Source: Himantopus leucocephalus
Lineage: Eukaryota > Chordata > Aves > Charadriiformes > Recurvirostridae
DNA: 64,000 nucleotides
NCBI GenBank assembly: GCA_003993805.1
Contig: RSEF01000001.1
Span: forward strand, 68,881,175 to 68,945,174
Reading direction: 5' to 3'
The notes under the pieces are model-generated. The model made no database searches. It was not told the DNA's origin and was given only the letters and a program-made list of their open reading frames with translations. The translations under genes and the position numbers were made by a program. Positions 1-13,200 of the stretch are shown here, piece by piece (position 1 is the first letter of the stretch; the number at the start of each line of letters is the position of its first letter).

Positions 1-457
<457 letters not shown>

Positions 458-1459
458 TAAGAGACTGGGCTCATGAAACGTTACTAGGAGAAAGTTTTTA
501 CCTATGGGAATTTTCCTACATTCCTGTTAATGAATGACAGTCATCCCTTAATACTAAACTGGGATGGCTCTTAGAATGGCTTGTTGGTGATAGAAAAAAT
601 GGTATCCTAACCTCTTGGAGTTTACTTGCAGTGAAAACCATGTAAAATTCTAAATAACCATAAAATGTTGTAAAAACAGAGTTTGCCGGTTACAATTTAG
701 AAAGTCTTTCACCTCTGTCAGTACTTCATTCTCCCTGGGACTCACTGTTTCCAGAAGAGGGGATGGATCTGGAGAGTCCGTATTTCCTTTCCAAGTCAAT
801 GCAAGTAGGTTCTTGGTTTCAGACAGAACTTAACCTAAACAATCAATTCATATTTCAGCAGTGTCTTCCAGGCTTTATTCATATGTGAAACCAGGGACTT
901 TACAAGAATAAGGTTGGTCCACATGAAAACTGTGTGGATGCAGAAGGTGCTTCATCAAGAAGTAGTTTTCATACAGGCTGTGGAGCTTGCTAGAGTCAAT
1001 GAGAGTATTCTGGCTGGCTCCTGTTGGCTCTGCTCCAGGTGAGCGGGCAGCCTGGCCAGGCTGGAAACACCTTTCTCCATGTAGGAAGCTGTTGGTGCAG
1101 ATGAATGAGTATTGTCAGTAAGTTGGTGTTGGACTGAGGACGTGTTATAGACAGTCAATTCCCACTCACAGTGCTTTTAACTACAGGTATGTTATGTGCT
1201 AGGATGGAGTTCTGACCCCTGCGTAGGCACGCCCAAAGCAAAACATGCGAACCAGCTGTATCCGTCTTCAGTCTGTTGAACAGTTCCACCAAAGCAGCCT
1301 CTTTTCGTGACCCCTGGAAGGTCATCTTCTCTCTCTGTCTTTACTCCGAGATGCAAAGTCTCTCTGTAGGTGCTGTCCCCAGACCCTCGTCCTCTTTATT
1401 GCCAGCGCACTAGATTCAACATCCCAAGGACTGAGAAAAGCAATTCTTCTTCTATCTCA

Positions 1460-1487
1460 GGGGTGGGGGAAAATGGGGGGTGGGGGG
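1460..1487 (+). other. Strong G-quadruplex motif in the coding (RNA-like) strand
   Basis: Four G runs of 4, 5, 6 and 6 are separated by loops of 1 (T), 5 (AAAAT) and 1 (T) bases, which fits the canonical G3+N1-7 rule with room to spare. It lies about 1 kb downstream of the exon A donor, on the strand that becomes the HIPK2 pre-mRNA, so both a DNA and an RNA quadruplex are possible. Folding is inferred from the base pattern only. Confidence 0.75.
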
Positions 1488-3529
1488 CGTGAATTTGTCT
1501 TTAGATGACAGCTGAATTTAGGAATGTTCAAGCCATGTTTTTGTTGTTGTAATACTGTGAAACAGGGGCAAAGAGGGAAAATGTGATCCTTCTTGATGAC
1601 TGATTTAATGAAAATCAGTCCTGGCAGCATCCACAACTCATCAGATGGATTGCAGAAAAGCAGGGTAGTTGCTCTGTTTGTAAATAGGAAAGAAATCTGT
1701 TTTATATGTGGGGACGACTGGGGACAGAAAAACAACATGAGTTGGTAGCAGACTCTTTTCCCACTTCATAAACATCACAGTGGCAAAGCCCACCTGAGCT
1801 CTGAGCTTGGGAAGAGTTAATTTTCACAGGAACAGGAACTTTGACGGTGTAACACGGCAGCAGCTGATTTTTATCTGCTTGTCCTTTGCTCTGAAGGAGG
1901 CCAGAAAAAAATCCCCAACCCTAGTTTATACCTCAGAAGAGGCTTATTAAATGAAATATTCTACCTGATGACAGTCCCATCCTCCAAGAGAGCCATGTTT
2001 CTGTGGTAAATATGCAAAAGCTTTTAGGGTTGCAATTACCTGGCAGACTAGAAGGAAAAAAAAAAGATAATACAGGCATTTTGTTGTTGAGTTATCTGTG
2101 ATTCTGCATTAGCAGCCTAGGTCCCTAGCTGAAAGACAGAAGGGGCAGCCAAAATGAAATATGTGACAGAAAGCAGAAATGAAAGGGAAAAATGGTTCAT
2201 TCTCAGCAACAAACAAGCAATATTCTTGTGGCAGTCTCTGGGGAGGAAAAGGCTTGATAAAATTTGCTTTTTATATTTTAAATGTTATTCCTGCCCGGTC
2301 TGAAGTTGCAGCTTGTTAGATAATAAGTTCTCTCTGTCTAATTCCTCCCTTGTTTTCCATGTCTGAACTGATGGAAGGAGTGGAAAAGGGGCAGCAACTC
2401 ACCAGGAAAAAAAAATAAGAAAAAGAAAAATCTCATTGGGTTGAATTACATCAGCAGGGGGCTGCTGATGAAGCTAAATTCAAGTCATGGGGAAAACTTA
2501 TATTCTTCATTTTCTGATGGGGAAAAATACAGCACAGAGTAAAGACCCATTCCACTCCAAAGAGTAGGAACTTTCATGCTAGAGGAAACACAGGGCTTTA
2601 TAAAGATTTCATGTGTCTTCCATTTAATTTACGCGTGTTTTGCTTGCTAGAGTATAAAAGACAAGGGGATGACTTCAAGAAATGGCACATTTAAGCGGAA
2701 TGTGAAGGAAAAGCTTCCTCAGAATAAAACCTCTCAGATTGTAAGCAGGCATGCCAAAGAAGTGACAGAAGCCCTGTGCCCCATGCATTTGAGGAAAGTC
2801 AAGGCAGAGCGCTGGCGAGTATAATGTAGAGGTCAGCTCTCAGCTGGAGCTATTTTATCATGGGCTTTTGGGAGCAAATGCCCAGGTTGTCCCCATATTT
2901 TATTAACAACTTGCTTTTTCTTTTCCCTCTTTTATTTTTTTGTTGTTGTTTAACACTACTGTCAAGAATGTGATGGCCAAATCCTTCCAAATGAGGAAAG
3001 TTGTGTGGGATCCTGCTCTTTCTGAGAGCAATGTAAGGCTTTTCCTGTTCCTATAAATGATAGGCCTGTTTTCTTCTCCTGGAGGTGGAAGGCAGAAGTG
3101 TCTTTAATCAAACTCCATGCTCTTTCTTGACCCGAATCTGCATAGCCCAGCGTAAGCTAAGACAGTCCCAGGGCTGCTTGCAGACTTTATGTGAGCGATT
3201 TGCCATTGTTGCCGTGTAATGTGCCCTGAAGACAAACCAGATCCCTCAGCCCAATTTCTTGTGAGAGGAGCGGTGGGTGGACTTGGTATCGGGGGGCCTC
3301 TCTGTCCCACCAGGGATATTTCTGTCAGGCTAAGGCAGTGCTCTCCGCAAGGATCACAGCGGTGTTGAGGTGGCGGGGTGGGACGGAAGGTATCAAAAAT
3401 GGTCATCAAAATGTCTTTAGTCTAGCAAAACTTAGCTCCCATCCCTCTCAGAGGAGATAGCCTCCTCCAGGCTGGATCTCCTGCCATAATAGATACTCTG
3501 GAGATTTTTCTCCCTCGCTCCTTGACTGT

Positions 3530-4035
3530 AGAGGGGCCCGAGAGAGGCAGGACACGCCAGGCTAAGGTGGTCCTGGCAGGAACCCCCCCTCGCCGCCGAG
3601 AGTCCCCCTTTGGGAAAGCAGCATGGCCACATCCCCAGAGCCTGCCCCAGGCCTGCGCCTCTGGCGAAGGGCACAGGATGAGCCTGGGAGGGCTGGGGGA
3701 CACTGGGCACTGCCACTGGCTCCGCACCGAAACGACAAAAGATGTCATGGCCGTTGTGTGAGCTTAAAGCTCCTGGTCTTGAGTGCTTTCCTAAAGGGGA
3801 ATGACCCCAGAGCAGACAGGGAACCAGGGGTAGAGTCCTCTGGCCCACCAGGCCTGCACCGGCATGTCGTCATCTCCCCCGGCCCTGATGGCTGCGCAGC
3901 TCTGGCGCTGTCGCACTATCATCGCTCCCCCCACTCCCTGCCAGCGCTGGCGGGCCCCGCAGAGCCTCTCCCACCCCATCCCAATTTCGTCGGCAGCTCC
4001 TTGCACTGCTGCTCCAGCCAAGTCGGGGATTTTTG
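3530..4035. promoter_or_regulatory. GC- and CpG-rich patch in the giant intron (candidate regulatory element)
   Basis: This segment is clearly richer in G+C and in CpG than its surroundings. Dense stretches lie at about 3530-3610 (CGCCGCCGAG) and 3855-3990, where roughly a dozen CpGs fall in about 140 bases. Overlapping open frames on both strands (for example 3623-4075 on the plus strand) most likely reflect GC-rich composition. Birds keep short CpG-rich enhancers or minor promoters inside introns, but no TATA box or clear initiator is visible, so the role is a guess. Confidence 0.35.
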
Positions 4036-4112
4036 TCAGCACTGTGGTCAGAGTCGTCATCTAAAAGTGCAGTGAAGAGGATCAGCCTCTTTCCTTCCCA
4101 CCCCTCTTCAGC

Positions 4113-4159
4113 CTGTGGTGCAAAACTCGCTGTGGTGCGAAACTCGCTGTGGTGCAAAG
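4113..4159 (+). repeat. 17-bp tandem repeat, about 2.7 copies
   Basis: The unit CTGTGGTGCAAAACTCG occurs at 4113-4129, again with one change (A to G) at 4130-4146, and a third partial copy starts at 4147 and fades after about 12 bases. It is a small minisatellite-like duplication at the end of the GC-rich patch. No coding role is suggested. Confidence 0.85.
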
Positions 4160-7100
4160 TGTTTCTCATGGAGCATCCTTAGCCTGCACATGTAGGACCT
4201 GGCCAGTGGCCGTCCAAGCGTTCCCCCTTGCTTGGGACAGTGGTTCCAGCCTGCCCCCCAGTCACCATCATCCTTCATCTTGTCCCTTATCACCAGCTGA
4301 GTCAGCCTGGGCCTGATCAGTGACCCTTCATGGTGGTGCAGCCATGGTCTGGAGGTGCCTGTGTGAGGAACCGAAGCTGCTGATGGAGGGCTGCTTTGCC
4401 CAGCTTGCCGTGCAGGAGCAGGGCTTTGCAGCTGGCAGTTTCAGCCAGACGCGCTTAGGCTAGAAATGAAGGCCTCTTCACAGAGCAACCGATCAAAAAG
4501 TATCTTCATGGGATTTTATTTTTTCCTTTTCTTTTCTATGCTGCAGTTTGAAGGGGATGTCATTGAGGTAGTCTCTGTGATCTCCGTTTTGCAGGAGGTC
4601 AGAGGGGTGAATGACCAGAGAGATCCCTTCTGGGTTGATAATCCATGTATGAATAGCTTCCCAGGAAAACCCATGTCTTGAGAAGTGCAGGGCTCAGGCT
4701 GCAACGTTTGCCTCCTCCATTAGGGCCCACACTCGGGTAGAAGAGGGGGTAGTACCCTCTGGGAGAGGGGGTGGCTGTGGTGGTGGTAGAGCTGTGGTCC
4801 TCCCTTGCTGGAACCAGAGCGGTTCCCTAGTTAGTGTGGGGTGGCAGTACTGGGACACTCGGAGCAGGAGGGCTTCTCCTTGGGGCACTACCACCAAACT
4901 ACCTTACCCTCTTGGCTTTTCTTTCCTGCCCAGCTGAAACAGCTGCTGTGTTGCACCCCAGGGGTGAGTGCGTTTCACTAATTAATGGCATAATCACCTG
5001 ATGAGATTTAAGTCTTAGAATTTTCAAAATATTGCAGATATGAAATAATGGCTGTTACCCCTGCTCTGTTAAGGGATAAATTGTAGTTTTGGTGCCATGT
5101 TTTCAAAAGGCTTTGGTATGTGGTGTGTCTGGCCATGGGTTGAGATGTCTGCTTTGTAGGTAAGTGGCCTTTGATGAAATGTTTGGATAACAGAGAATGA
5201 AGCTGAGTATCAGTTTGAAGAGGTGTTTATCAGTCTAGTTTCAGACACTTCAAGAAAATATGTAGGTATAAAGGCCTACATGCATGTTGTCAGCTGCCCA
5301 TATGGAGTATATATGAAGCCGTGTGCAGGTGTGTTTTTTAACTGGCTGTACATGCTTAGATGGGTGAGTGTGGGTCCTGAGGGATGCAGGGGACTAAACT
5401 GGATCCGTCTTGCCACGCGTGGACATCGTGCCATGACAGGTATCAGTCCTCTAGCTGTGCTGATAAGGAGACAAAGCAAGGTAGATTCCTAAGCAGTGTC
5501 ACGACCTCTTCCCAATTGTGTGACTTGAAGCACACGTCATTCTGGCCAAAGCTGCCCTTTAAATGAGGCAGTAGTAATGGCAGCAGGGATAGGCTGTGCT
5601 TATTAGTTTACTCAGCGAATTGGCATCTGTTAATATCCTTGTATAACAGTGTTAGTGCACTTTTACATTTCAAAATCTTCTGCCATTCCGGACATGCAAA
5701 AACATCTCTATCTGAGACTTGACTGCTTTTGCAGCTGTGGGAGCCTCATTGCTCTGCCAGTCTGTTTCAATCCTACCTGCAACATTCACTGCTTTACTGA
5801 CTCTGCCTCTCCAAGGTAAAGAGCAGGATAGCTACATGTTTTGAAAAGGAATGTTTCTTCTGGGTACTGGCGCTAAACCAGCAAGTTCATTGCTGAAGTC
5901 TAAGCTCAGTTTCACTTAGCAATGATCATGCCTGGTAGGACTACAGGCTTGCAGAACAGGCAATACATTGTAGAAGACTTTGTGGGGGAAAGCAGACTTC
6001 AAGCTATACTATTTTAAGCAGTTCTCCATTTCTTTTCCAAGGACATTTGGAGTTTGGAGTTGTTTTTTTCAGAAGCAAAATTCAGCAGAATTCTGTTTTG
6101 CAAAACCAACACCAGGATTAATTGAAACTGAGTTTCATTGTATCCAGACCACGAAGTCTTGGAAAGGAACAGGCATTCAGCTGAAAGCTTTTGGCTTTGT
6201 CCCATCTATGTGATAGTCAGGCCAGGTTAGTTTTTGGTTTTACAAAACTCAAGCAGAGATAGTTCTTTGCCAAGTTCCTTTGTGTATAAATCACCCCAGA
6301 GCAGAGATGGTAAACTGGTGTTGTGCCCGTGGTACATCCAACAGAAGATACACACTGTGTATTCCAAAATAACTCCCTTTCTGGGGTCTAATTTAAACCA
6401 GAAAGGCTTCTATTTCAGCCTAAACAATTTCTTCAGACCAGAGTCTCCCTAGTCTCCTTAGGTGTTTTTTATTTTGCTCTGAGCAGAGATACTAGCTCCT
6501 CCATTATCTTTTGAAAGTTAGCGATCTGCCCCTTTCCCTATGATGCCGCTGCATCTCCCTGCCTGGCTCCAGCACATGATGTTGGCCTCGCTCCGAGGGG
6601 AGCCCTGCATCCTTGTGTGGAGCTGGAAAGGCCATCACAGGAGGGCTTTGTTTATTTATTAACCAAGTGTATAAAATATACTCAGTTATGTGCCTCGCGG
6701 CCCAAGAATATTTGTAACAAAGGCCTGGTTGCAAGGAACCCAACAGGGAGGCTTTCCCCAGCAAAGAGAAGTTGCTGTTGGCCTGAGGAGGGGGAGCAGT
6801 CTTGTACTGCTCCCTTTTGACTCATCCATGTCTGCGTGGTGAAAAATCAAACGTCTCAACTGAGTGCTGGGCCAGTCCCTTCTGTCCCCTCTCCCAAAAC
6901 AGCTCCTATACAGCAAAGAAGGGCGACTGACACTGATTATTCCTCCTGCAGATCTCAGTTTTGTCTTGGTGCCTGGAAAGGAAGGAACCTATGTGTCCGC
7001 AGGCAGGGCTCAATCCATTAAGGGTGTTGTAGATCAGAGACCAGGACATGAAAGGCAACCAGAGGCAGGCACCAGGTTTGGGAGCACTGGTTGGCACCAT

Positions 7101-7231
7101 CAGCTGGTGCCACCCCATGGGTGAGGGGTTCTGGTCCTCACCAGTCAGCTGGAGTTGCAAAACCTCTGCCATGGTCCAATGAGGTAAAACACCACAGGGA
7201 ACTGGCTGGCAAAGTCCCACTAAGCACAGAT

Positions 7232-7251
7232 TAACAACAACAACAACAAAA
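7232..7251 (+). repeat. (AAC)n microsatellite
   Basis: About six AAC units form a short simple repeat followed by an A-rich tail (AAAAATTAAATAAAAAG). It could be the tail of an old retroposed fragment, but nothing recognisable precedes it. Confidence 0.75.
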
Positions 7252-10200
7252 AATTAAATAAAAAGATTTTTGGCTGCCACACTCACTGTTAATTGTTGGA
7301 ACAACCAGAGACCCTAAAAGCACCCTGAAATCTGGGCTTTGCGCCACCTGTTAACCATACCCTGTCTTCCCACATTGCTTTTCCCTTGTTCATCACCGCT
7401 AGAGACCCTTGCACGAAAAAGAGTGTTTGTTTCTTTGGAGTTGCTAATTTCCAGCTGTTACTCTTCCCCACCTGAAATTACAATCTCCTGTTAGCAGGAG
7501 ATGTGGAAAGGGGATAGGATTGCCAGTGGAACCAATGTAAGTGGCAGGATGATGGCTTCAGCTGAGGGGATGAGCACCTGAAGCAGGTGAATGGCTAAAC
7601 AAAGATCCCTCTTTTAGGAAAACGGCAGTTGTGCAAAAGAGCACGCAAAACACAGGGAAAAGAAAGTAAACACAAATTTTCTTTTAAAAAAAGAGCATTT
7701 TCCCAAGGCTGCTGTTGCTTTCAAGTGTATCAGTGATCCCCATGGAGGGAAAGGCAGCTCTCTAGATGCAGAGAGCCCCATCCACCGGCAGTAGTGCTGC
7801 CCGTGACCTGGGCACTGCTGTGCGGGCAGGGAGCAGGAGCAGAGCTGCGGTGGCAGGGCTGCTGACCAGGGCTCAGTCATTGACCACCAGCCCTGATGCA
7901 GGTGTACTGCCCACACTGGAGCAGCTCACCTTGCCCTTCTCCACATCAGCTCCGGAGGGACACGATTTTGGAGACCATTCCTCTTCCAACTCCCTGTCCA
8001 CCCCCTCTCCCCCATAACTTTCTTGTTTAAGCACATCTTACCTCTGTGGGCATTCACACCACCGGGTGCCAGGGCCTGGGGCTGACGTCCCCAAAAGCTA
8101 CACTTTCAGGTTTGGAAACAAATGATCTTCAAATGCAGCTCAGCTTGAGTTCCCACGTGCTTTCGAGAGGGCTTGCAGAGAGGAGGTAGCTTGCAAATAC
8201 ACTCCATTACCTGTCCATGTACTGCTACCTGAAGTCATCTGGGTAATCCTGACATAAACATCCGTGAACCTTCATTTTTTTTTTAAACTCGGCACCAAAT
8301 CCTAGACTAATCCCTACCTTGTCTACACTTGCTGCCAGAGTCATTTCGGTCCAGGAGGATCAGTGAGAGGCTCAGAAGTCCCAGACTCCCCACTTGCAGG
8401 TTCGCCACAGGTGTTCATATGTTTAGGGTATTTTTGGTGGTTTTTTTTTTTCTTGCTACTATCTCTTTCACATGATCACCAAAACAAGCCTGTCACAGGA
8501 TTTCCTGCTATTTTTCTTCTCTCAAGCTTGATAAGCACAGTAAGTCCCTTTAAGGTTGCAGCCTGGTGAAATGATGTGAAAAATCAAGGTCACTCTTGTA
8601 TTTACTGTACTAGGGCAGGTCTGAAACAGCTACAAATGGCTAGCTTGTTTTACTTAAAAAGAGCTATTTACCTAAGAGAAATCAAAACCCTCCTATTGCA
8701 GCTATTGGCTGTAGCGCTTGGGACTCCATCTCTGTAGTACATAAAAGACATACTGTCTTTTGGTAAAGATATCTGCGCTCAGAGTACGGTCTGGGAAATA
8801 ACCTAGCTCAGTACAGTGACAAGCAGTTGCTTCTGCAGCGATACTTATGAGTGACGGTACAATTAGCGGGGGCTAGAACAAGGGCCGGTCTCAATCAGAG
8901 CCCGCTGTTTGCGTGTATATAAGAGACATAAAGTTTGGTCTCTGCTCCTAGTTGCTTACTTCTGTGGTTTTGTGTTTGCTCTCCTTTCTCTCCTCCCACT
9001 CAAGTCGCTTCCTCGCCAAGCGCAAGGAAATGGAGCGGGGAAAGGGTGCTCTTTTTCTCAGCTCTGATGACAGCAGCAGCAGCTGCTCATAGGAACAGCA
9101 GTGTGGTGACCCACAGACGTTACTCCAGCAATAGGTGGTCAGTGAAGGAGAAGGCACTGCAGTCACACACTGGAGTGTGATTTTCCACATCCCTCTCCAC
9201 TTATTTCAACGCTTGTTTGAGTCAGGGCAGTAGCTGGCTAATGGTAGCGGTGGCTGCTGAGGAGCAGAACGAGATGAGGGGCTGTTGGCATGAGATCGGT
9301 GCTCCAAGTGTGAAAATAAGAAGAATTACAAGTAGTGAGATTCATCATCCACATTTCTGAATATGAAAAAAACAGCATTAGCCACACAGTTTGCACAGGA
9401 TGTCAAGGATGCTTTGCTTAAGTGCCACGTATTTAAATCCTATCAGGTTTTTGCCTCCCCCTGTATGTTTCCTCACTGCAGGCAAGAGATTTAAGTGTAA
9501 CATGGAGGAAGCTTACTATGTATGTCTGTGCACTCATTAGGTTCACAAGTTTTAGGCCCCAGCACAGCGGGGCTGAAAAGCTGTATTACACTGAAGAGCA
9601 TTTTCTGACTGGGAAGTGTTTCTGCTCTGCTGCTTATTGGCAATGAGGTTAGAAAAGTGACTGACGTTGGTTTATAAACGAATGAGTCATTACCAGAGGA
9701 GAGAAATTACCTAAAGATGCTATGATTAGTATGGGGTTATACATTTCCCAGCTTCAGACCCCTTGAATGCTGTGATTTCAGTCCCCAAAGCTTCTATCTT
9801 AACTTCCCAAACCACTTGCTGCACTGATGCTTCAAATTAGCCTAAGCTAATGTAAAGGCACCTAATTCTCAGGTGAAGGCTTAGTAGCTACTTCCTTGTC
9901 TAGGTCATGCTGGGGAAAAGGAGCAACTCTCAAGCAGTTGAGAGTGGTTATCTTACTTGAAAACCACTAATCTTGTGGCCTGACTTAAGCTGAGTTACAG
10001 CCACAGCTGTTACCTGTTTAAGGAGGAAGGTCAAGGCAATGTCCTTTGCCTTTTGGGCCAGATCATACAATGGTTGTTTTGTGGTGCCTTACAAAGGACA
10101 AAAAAAAAGGCAGAAGAGAGTCATGCGTGTATATACTGTGAGAAATTTTAGCTTCGAAGAGGAATAAATAAAAGGGAAGTAGTTCTAGGAACTTGGAGAG

Positions 10201-13200
10201 GGGAAGGGCAGAGGAGAAATCCTCTTACAGGCAATGGTTACCTGGAATTCAGTCTTCCCCATATAACGAAGGATGTGCGTGGAAAGAAGATGAGATTTGA
10301 CCCTTCTCTCTATCTAGAGACTTCAAAACCAAAGGTAACCGATTTCCAAACAGGACGGCGTGCTTCTTCTGCAATGGGCTGGAAAGTAAACTATGAGTCC
10401 CTGAGTGGCAGCTTGACCTCTGTCTTGCCCTTCTTGAAGGACAGAAGTAATTGCAGCTGTTGTTTTACTTGCACAGACACAAGTTATTTTGTGCAGATAG
10501 GTTTTGCCTTTGTTTTGCTGCGACTACACGGGATCAGTGCTTGAGTGCACCTTCTGGTTCCATCCCCTCTTGTTCCCACCTCCATTAGTTTGCATTAGCC
10601 AGGGAGTAGCAGACTTGTACCCGTTACTAAACCTACTGTGTATCTTCAAAGGCTCCTGCTGAGGGACAGAGGCAGGGTAGATGTTTGGAATCTAACTGAA
10701 GTGAATCTGGTTGGGTTAACTCTTCAATGTTATTTCTCATTTTGCCAACCACTGCCATTCCTAGCTGGTTTGAAGCAGTTCTGAAGCACAACCGTAGTAC
10801 CCTGGGCCTGGTGAGATGTGAAAAGTGCTGAAAGTTTCATGGTGTCATTGCCGAACTTGTACCTTTGTGGTAGGCTTGGGACAGCTTTCACGTAACTCTG
10901 GTGACGTTGCAGTGATTATGCAGCTCCTGAGCCCAGGAAGCTCACCAGCGGAAGCCTTTAGAGAAGGAGGAGAATTGTCTTTTCCAGCAGCTGATGCTTG
11001 TGCTCATGTAGAGGCAGACAAAGACAAATTAGCAATGTTTCAGTTAATTTGACAACAGGAGGAGCAGTACTGTAATGAGTTGTGTTTTAACTGCTGATCA
11101 TACAATTAGATCATTTGTGGTAATACTGCTGAGCAACACCGTGTTTTCTCCCTGTCCTCTCCAGTCTAGCTGTAGGTGTCCGTCGCCGTTTACCTTATGC
11201 TGTGCTCCTCAGATGCCGTGTTTTCTGAAGTGGGTCTGTGTTTACAGCACCTAACGCACAAAGATTTTTGTGGCTGAGTTCCTTAAACAAAAGGGTAATA
11301 GAGAGTATAATGGTACACGTGACCATGAGGGCTAGCACGCATGTTAATGTGACAGCTGGTGTGCAGAAGGAAAGCTGATGGCCTTTTTCGGATCCACCAT
11401 GGTAAGAATTCGTGTTTCAACTAGTTGCTTCCATGCAGAGCTGTGCAGGTGGAAGAAAGTCCAGGGTGGTGGGGTGGAAGAAGTATTTGATGGCTTAAAA
11501 AAAGTTTCAATTTATTTTGTCAAAGAGTGTTTTACTTGCCAGTGGGAGACTGCAAACAGAATAATCATCCAAGAGGAAAATGGAGTATTTCTTTGATGCT
11601 CACAACAATATTAAGAGGGACAGATGAAATCTAAAAGGTAAACAGGTTCAGCTGAGGCTAGCTGAATTTGCTGGTTGCTATGCTAAAAAGTTGATGATGA
11701 AATACGGCCAGTTGATTTCAGCAGGTAAAAGGAAGTAATGGTAGAGGCCAGTATCAGAAATAAAAGCTTACCTAAGCGATCTCATCTCCGTAGTTGTCAA
11801 AAATACAGCTCCTGCTGTTGTTAGCTACTTACATTAGTGGACTGGATTCTGGAGGGTTGCATGAGCACAAGGAAAAGCAGAAGATAGCTGTATTGTTGTT
11901 TCTGGAAATGCTTTTCTGGAGGCTCATTTGATAACCTGTCTCCTCTTGGCAGGCGCATGAGGGACCAGGGAAGGGAAAGGTAGCACAGGCTGGATTTTAC
12001 TTAGCAATGCCAATATGCGTACAGAGATGTGGTGGCTTCAAACGTATTCCTTTGTAAGTGAGGTCAAAATATAGCTTGATGTGTAAGATATATAATGAGC
12101 AAGAGAAAGAAAAGCATGTTAACTGGGTTGGAAGATAACATTCTGTCTCTTGAATGGATTCTTGTTATTGTCACCAATGTTACTTTCAGCAAAAAAATTA
12201 TGTTGAAATTATTCTTTTTTCTCTATTGTTTAGCTCTTGTTCTCAGCTTTGTTATGGCCACAAAGAGATGATAAAAATGGATTGGCACAAAGTTGGGTTT
12301 TCTGTATCGTTTAGAGTTATGTTTTCAGCCCTTAGCACTTTGATAGGGACTGTTCTTCATTTTGAAAATAGCAATAAAAGAGCAGAGAACATAAGAAAAC
12401 ACAATTCTCTTTTTTTTTTTTCTTTTTTTAATGAAATTGTCAGTGCTAGTCTGAACTTTGCCTCTGATCTGTATGAAGTCTCTGAACTGTGCAGTTGGAA
12501 GAAAGCAGATACAAAAGAAAGATAAAATATCCATGTGCCTGGCTACTTTAGAATGTAATAAAAAGCCCCCAAAGTCTTGCTTGTTTTTAATCTGTATATT
12601 TATGTCTACATAAATCCTTTGGGAATAAACTTTAAACATATATATTGGATTTAGAGAATTGCCTTCTAGCATCAGTACCTATAATCTAGCAAAAGAAACT
12701 GAGCTTAAGCTTATGTGAATGGTTGTCTTGGCTTCCAGAGACATGGGTAACATTAAAGCATGTGTTGAATTTCTACGCTAAAATGAGAAATGGTGGCAAC
12801 AGGTATGAAGCATTGCAGTGTATTTGCTGTTCCTCTGTAGTTATCAGAGGCATAGGGCACGCACGGCAAGATAGCTCACCTCATAGAAAAAGGATCAATC
12901 TGCAGCATTTGGCAGCTGAGTGTCAAGACACAGTTGACAGCCCCCCCACTTTGGTGGGGAGTGTCCTGTCACATGGACCCTGAAGGAGCCCAAGCCTTCA
13001 ACCTCCTCATCAGAGAAAGGTGGAGAATTGCCAGCTGCTTCTCCCTGGCAGCTGAAAAAGTGCAGCAGATCCTGTCCCACCTGTAAGTTGTCAGGGCATT
13101 TTACTAGCAGCCTTGATGCCCTTCTCGGGCCCTAAATGCAGCCAAAATAGAAGCTAGAGAGAGAAGCATCAGGAGAAAACCCAGAGCATGAGAGGTTGGT

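Noticed and set aside
2449..2470. 9-bp inverted repeat CATCAGCAG/CTGCTGATG with a four-G loop
   Set aside because: Stems of nine pairs with short loops are expected several times by chance in 64 kb.
3623..4075. 150-codon plus-strand open frame in the GC-rich patch
   Set aside because: Several overlapping open frames occur on both strands here, which points to composition and not to coding.
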